From Tomocerus qinae (lineage: Eukaryota; Arthropoda; Collembola; Entomobryomorpha; Tomoceridae): a stretch of DNA of 64,000 bases. Location of the stretch: contig CM034546.1 of assembly GCA_020055645.1 (NCBI GenBank), positions 16,244,001-16,308,000 of the forward strand, written 5' to 3'. Every line of letters starts with the position of its first letter. The first letter of the stretch is position 1. The position numbers and the translations under genes are program-made. A model generated the notes under the pieces. The model saw only the letters and a program-made list of their open reading frames with translations, ran no database searches and was not told the DNA's origin. Shown in pieces: positions 61,001 to 64,000 of this stretch.

Positions 61001-62755
61001 CCTATTTATTTTAGAAACAGTAAAAGTCGAAATTTCAAAACTATTTTGAAACCAAGTCAGGACAATGTTACTACTTTACTTTCGGTAAAGGTTTCATTTA
61101 ATTCGGTTCATAGTTTTTTTTAAAAAAATTCTCAAAGATTTTACCTTTGGGACCCCCTGCCCCTGAAAGGGGCAAAAATTAAGTTTTTTCCTTTAAATAG
61201 TTTTCTTGTAAAATCTTACAGCAGAAGGCTTAAAAGATTTCACTCAACAATGTGATTTTTTCATTTACACATCTATAATAATTTCTGTCAACATTGGCTC
61301 TATTCTCCCCCCATATCAAAAAAGGTGTTTTGGTAAAATGGCTATAACTTCAGTTTTAGACATCGTAGGAAGTTGTGCTTTACAGATATGCGAAGCTGAT
61401 TAAATTTGCTAACTTCCACTCGCTGACATATGCCACTTTACTCTTTTAGATCAAAAGTTACAGGCGGTTTACTAAAAGATCCGTACTCTTTCAATGTAAA
61501 TTCCTACAACTTTCCGCCCAAACGAGTATCTCTGAAAGGGTCAATTAAGTTAGTTTTAACTTTTTTGGACATTAATAATTAGCAAATAACTTGGAATGTA
61601 TGTTTTTGTTAATCTTGTGTACTTCTCTTAGATTCAGTAACACTTGCATTCCAATGGAAAATGTCACTGAAGTAAAAGATGAGTTTGTGCAAGTATTCTG
61701 TGAATCCATACCCTGTTCGTTTCTCAACTTCAACCATTACAGTTATTTCCACGCCATAGCACTTCCTGATAACGCCGAAAAAACTATCAAAATTATGGAC
61801 CATGTTCGAAAAAAGCGAAGGGACCTAAAAAAGAAAAGCTTTCTGAATACAACAGCTGATTTTATTTTCCAGGCTGGCAAAAAGCATTCCGATCCCACGA
61901 AAAGAAAATACAATTCGGATTTTCAACCAAATTTTGTTATTTTAGGAATAGATTCAATGTCTAGACTGAATTTTCAAAGACAAATGGTCAAAACGAGGGC
62001 ATATTTGGAAGAAATTGGCGCTGTGGAAATGTTAGGATACACCAAAGGTATAATATAAAGTTGAGTACACAAATCAGCTGATGCTGTTAATCATGGGATT
62101 GATTTATTTTTTTAAATGAAAATATTATTGTTTTTAAAGTTGGAGAAAATACATTCCCTAATTTCGTTGCGTTTTTAAGTGGATATCACGATAAAGATTT
62201 ACAGACAGTCTGCTACTTCAACACATCTACTCGTTTGGATCTGTGTCCATTTATTTGGAAACAGTTTCGAAAAGCCAATTATTTAACGGGCTACATAGAA
62301 GATGCTCTTATGTACTATCCAGTAGATGATACTTTTAATTATTTAAAAACTGGATTTGTTGAGAAACCTACGGACTACTACTTTCGACCTTTTACCCTCA
62401 GCGTCAGCAAATACAATAAAACTCCGGAATTACAAGTTAGTTATTTACTTATCAACAGATTCCATTAAATCATTTTTAATAATTTTATTAATGGCTTGCC
62501 TGATATTAGTGATATTATAGTCACAGTTTTCTAGTAACTGCATTGGGGCACAAACTGTTGACGAAACTACCCTTAAATATGCTGGGGATTTATTGAAAAT
62601 GTCCAGTAGAATAATGGCGCCTTTATTTCTTATCCATTGGTCGAATGTTGCCCATAACGATATGAATGAGCCTCAATTAGTTGATGACGTATACGTAAAT
62701 TTTCTTAGAGGCCTAGATTGGAATAATACTCTACTTTTCTTCATGAGTGATCATG
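49015..62755 (+). CDS. DUF229-family protein (alkaline-phosphatase-like fold), interrupted by giant transposon, 3' end outside window
   Basis: Exons seen: 49015-49213, 49307-49476, 61632-62047, 62140-62435 and 62527-62755, continuing past the window through a GTACGT donor. An N-terminal transmembrane anchor (about residues 33-49, [18 protein letters not shown]) is followed by a CRIPN cysteine motif. Then come the family signature [17 protein letters not shown] joined to [15 protein letters not shown], and [13 protein letters not shown] and LLFFMSDHG. The DSMSR and SDHG motifs correspond to metal- and nucleophile-binding parts of the sulfatase/phosphatase superfamily; the reaction is unknown. 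Exon 2 ends in phase 0 whereas exon 3 needs two preceding bases, so either a small exon is hidden in the 12.2-kb intron or the gene is broken. Intron 2 contains the ISL2EU-like element. Confidence 0.72.
49667..49889. mobile_element. Near-perfect hairpin element (about 220 bp)
   Basis: AATGGTTGAGTTTCTTATTA through GACCTCACTAAGGAATAAT at the left is repeated inverted at the right with almost no mismatches. The short loop holds TGCATTTGACTGTACATGC. A MITE in intron 2 of the DUF229 gene. Confidence 0.75.
51905..53771 (-). CDS. PHD-SWIM-YqaJ nuclease protein of the ISL2EU-like element
   Basis: Exons 53567-53771, 52831-53503 and 51905-52733 (minus) join in phases 1 and 2 without stops, 568 residues. 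The first exon is a PHD finger ([23 protein letters not shown]). The second has a SWIM zinc finger ([13 protein letters not shown]). The third is a YqaJ/lambda-exonuclease-like domain: [27 protein letters not shown] (catalytic Asp), LLEIKCPYS (Glu-x-Lys) and YLQIQGQL. All nuclease residues seem present. In this transposon class the YqaJ protein is the usual second gene, probably processing DNA ends during transposition. The frame is intact although the partner transposase is broken. Confidence 0.85.
54045..54690. mobile_element. MITE family with AAAAACCC ends, copy 2
   Basis: The left end is TTCGAAAAACCCACGACGG, the right end AAAAAACCCAATAAACCC; the interior matches copy 1 at 36486-37135. It is inserted inside the ISL2EU-like element. 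Confidence 0.7.
54691..55929. other. Spacer in ISL2EU-like element
   Basis: AT-rich, no recognised gene. The CxxC half of the THAP finger should lie near 55880-55930 but cannot be read cleanly. Confidence 0.4.
55930..57266 (+). pseudogene. Broken THAP/DDE_Tnp_4 transposase
   Basis: The first part (55930-56100) has THAP-like residues [30 protein letters not shown]. After an intron-like gap, 56240-56869 gives [13 protein letters not shown], a helix-turn-helix ([28 protein letters not shown]) and the first DDE Asp in [15 protein letters not shown] frameshift plus stop follows at 56866-56882. The second Asp (AIMTDRGF, 56989-57012) and the Glu ([14 protein letters not shown], 57130-57172) lie in different frames, separated by a slip in an A-run near 57030. 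The catalytic triad is therefore split over three frames. Confidence 0.82.
57767..58438 (+). CDS. AMSH/STAMBP-like JAMM deubiquitinase domain, 5' part not found
   Basis: Four exons, 57767-57874, 57963-58105, 58188-58281 and 58358-58438, join in consistent phase into 141 residues ending in TAA. The zinc site is intact: GWIHTHP followed by QTAFLSSPD fits the JAMM pattern H-x-H-x7-S-x2-D. Preceding [19 protein letters not shown] and following [18 protein letters not shown] are typical of the K63-specific AMSH family, as is the last exon ([11 protein letters not shown]). The N-terminal part of the JAMM fold, with its catalytic Glu, and the upstream MIT-type region were not found. The first exon starts after a good acceptor. 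The gene lies within the ISL2EU-like element's termini, so it is probably a captured, truncated host gene that kept its introns. Confidence 0.78.
58827..60122. mobile_element. Nested Mutator-like (MULE) TIR element
   Basis: Long inverted termini of about 300 bp (GGGTCAATAGAAAAAGG near each end; GGTTTCACCAGAGCTTTGG at their inner end) are flanked by the direct repeat GATAATTATG at 58817-58826 and 60123-60132. A 9-10-bp duplication with long TIRs fits Mutator-type elements. The interior codes only for a SWIM-finger fragment. Confidence 0.8.
59322..59778 (+). pseudogene. SWIM-zinc-finger gene fragment inside the MULE
   Basis: ATG at 59322 starts an acidic stretch ([14 protein letters not shown]), shifts frame once near 59440 and continues as [16 protein letters not shown] to SWIM residues [14 protein letters not shown] and a TGA-free end at 59778. 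It resembles the C-terminal SWIM module of MULE transposases, without the catalytic core. Confidence 0.65.
60133..60737. other. Spacer between nested MULE and right terminal repeat
   Basis: Contains phrases GGGGAACTATTTCGATATGG repeated around 60498, 60576 and 60594, but no gene. Confidence 0.45.
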
Positions 62756-63624
62756 GTACGTAAGCCCAGACATAATAATAATATTATAAGCTTTGGGACA
62801 CAGCAGTTTTTAATGTCAGAAAATTAATGCAAGCTTTTTTAAAGACTTATTTTTAAATAACCAGTAGTTTAAATGAATGAGCCTTTAAATTAAAATGTAG
62901 AATACTGCAGAAATATGATACTTTAAATTTAATGACATTTTCTTTAAACAAAGGAGCTTATCCTTAAATACGTAAAGGAACTTTTCTTTACGCATAAAGG
63001 AATGGGCCTTTACGCATAAAACAATTAGCCATTAGTATTTGTTTTTATTGAATACGGTATATATTGTGTATGTTGAAATGTATTGGTAGACAATATGTGA
63101 CCATCCGTACGAATTTAAACCATTGGCTAAATATTTTTTAAATGAGTTAGCCTTATCAAAAAAAGCCTGAAACATTCTCTACTATTTAAAAAAAATTAGA
63201 ATTTTTTTGTCATTCCTTCTATTTTTGATAAGCATATCAAATAAAAGCATTCCAGATAGATAGTCAGTATTACTAAACCACTTCAATGACAAGAACCACC
63301 CGAATTCCACAAAAACGACACCTGGTCATATTACACACTAGGCAGACAAAAACTTTGAAAATGTCAGAATTAAAAATTGGTACTCATACCTACGGGGTAA
63401 AAGAATATGGTGAATCCAAATATGGACACCGCTATATAGTGAAACTAATACCCCACTATATAGGGGGTTTACCCCCATATTGGGGAAATGTAAATATTGG
63501 ATTTAAAAGTTGAAATTCATCCCTGCTGGGTAACAGAATATGGTGAATCCAAATATGGACACCGCTATATAGTGACACAAAATTCTTTAACTTGATGCAG
63601 GTAAATTATGTTGTCGTTGGTCTT
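62756..63624. other. Start of DUF229 intron 5, short repeats only
   Basis: TATGGTGAATCCAAATATGG plus ACACCGCTATATAGTGA occurs twice, at about 63409 and 63539, and CCACTATATAGGGGGTTTACCCCC forms a small palindrome between. The phrases recall the satellite unit of the foldback element at 44-46 kb. No further DUF229 exon seen. Confidence 0.45.
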
Positions 63625-64000
63625 TCACCTGTAGTACTGCAGAAAATTGGTCAATTTTGACTTTTCGGGAGTAGGACATTTCTTTTGGGCACAAGCAGCT
63701 ATTATTTGGTTAGGCTTGTTCACTCCTACACTCAGTAGTTCCGTTACAACTTTTTTGGTTTGTGGATCTAAACCATGCATGTCATCTGTATGACTATGTT
63801 CCTTATCTTTCACCCACAAATGAACAGCTTCAATTGGCAATTGCGGGACACTTTTTACCATCAGTTCTACAATAATAATATTTAACTGTACCCGATTTAT
63901 TGCAGTTACGATAATTAAATATCCACATTCTTTTTATAAAGTTTTCGGCTTCGGTTTTATCTGTAAAATGTCTTTTATATTCCCAATCCGAAGTTTTTTT
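63625..64000 (-). pseudogene. Transposase-associated zinc-finger fragment (FLYWCH/MULE N-terminus type)
   Basis: Reading leftward from 64000, TSDWEYKRHFTDKTEAENFI, then YYYCRTDGKKCPA, then after a frameshift EAVHLWVKDKEHSHTDD and PQTKKVVTELLSVGVNKP. The Cys-Cys-His-x-His order and the el-x-x-G-V-x-K-P phrase are typical of WRKY/FLYWCH-like fingers at the N-terminus of Mutator-like transposases. Runs off the window edge; one frame slip near 63850 suggests decay. Confidence 0.45.

Larger units (their letters stand above)
49981..61543. mobile_element. 11.6-kb ISL2EU-like DNA transposon with about 800-bp inverted termini
   Basis: TGACCCTTTCAGAGATACTC at 49981 and its inverse ending 61543 open terminal inverted repeats extending to about 50787 and back from about 60738, with only scattered differences. 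Flanks are AT/AT, a 2-bp duplication. It contains a THAP/DDE transposase relic, a YqaJ-nuclease gene, a JAMM-domain gene, a MITE and a nested Mutator-like element. Assignment to the ISL2EU type rests on the pairing of a DDE_Tnp_4/THAP transposase with a YqaJ protein. Confidence 0.82.

Overview
The window reads as an animal nuclear genome, most likely an arthropod and plausibly a springtail-like (non-insect) hexapod. It is AT-rich, with short GT-AG introns, an insect-style AA15 copper monooxygenase, a single-exon divergent ionotropic receptor, secreted C-type lectins and a DUF229-family gene. A CARD/NB-ARC receptor and a heavy transposon load also fit such a lineage. The taxon is an inference from gene content; no marker gene is present.

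Layout. 1-3588: 3' part of a large ankyrin-repeat protein. 5.7-10.5 kb: an NLR-like receptor with two tandem CARD domains, an NB-ARC ATPase and a long repeat-rich C-terminus. 11.1-12.1 kb (minus): a complete six-exon AA15 lytic polysaccharide monooxygenase (LPMO). 14.6-30.4 kb: a duplicated block with three four-exon secreted C-type lectins of identical exon lengths, one intact and one broken ionotropic receptor, and two residues of the LPMO first exon. Comparing the copies exposes exact insertion points of two small DNA transposons. 31.0-34.2 kb: a ten-exon gene whose phase-consistent model joins a caspase domain (catalytic His and Cys both present) to two RPA70-type OB folds. I regard this as the most novel object here.

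36.07-48.20 kb is one complete 12.1-kb hAT transposon with an 8-bp target duplication and an apparently intact five-exon, 790-aa transposase. It also carries an unrecognised 166-aa gene, a decayed Rrp6/EXOSC10-like exonuclease-HRDC gene, a 23-bp minisatellite and a 1.77-kb foldback element. From 49.0 kb to the end runs a DUF229 gene whose second intron holds a second giant element, 49.98-61.54 kb, with about 800-bp near-identical inverted termini. That element is of the ISL2EU type: a broken THAP/DDE transposase, an intact PHD-SWIM-YqaJ nuclease gene, a four-exon AMSH-like JAMM deubiquitinase fragment and a nested Mutator-like element.

How the parts may work together. The NLR-like receptor (sensor, CARD adaptor) and the caspase (effector) are both cell-death or innate-immunity type modules. 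The caspase has no death-fold prodomain and instead carries predicted single-strand nucleic-acid-binding folds, so it may be activated on nucleic acid rather than by CARD recruitment. The secreted lectins and the LPMO look like extracellular carbohydrate-binding and cuticle or food-polysaccharide genes, originally arranged as a divergent pair. These links are inference from domain content and position.
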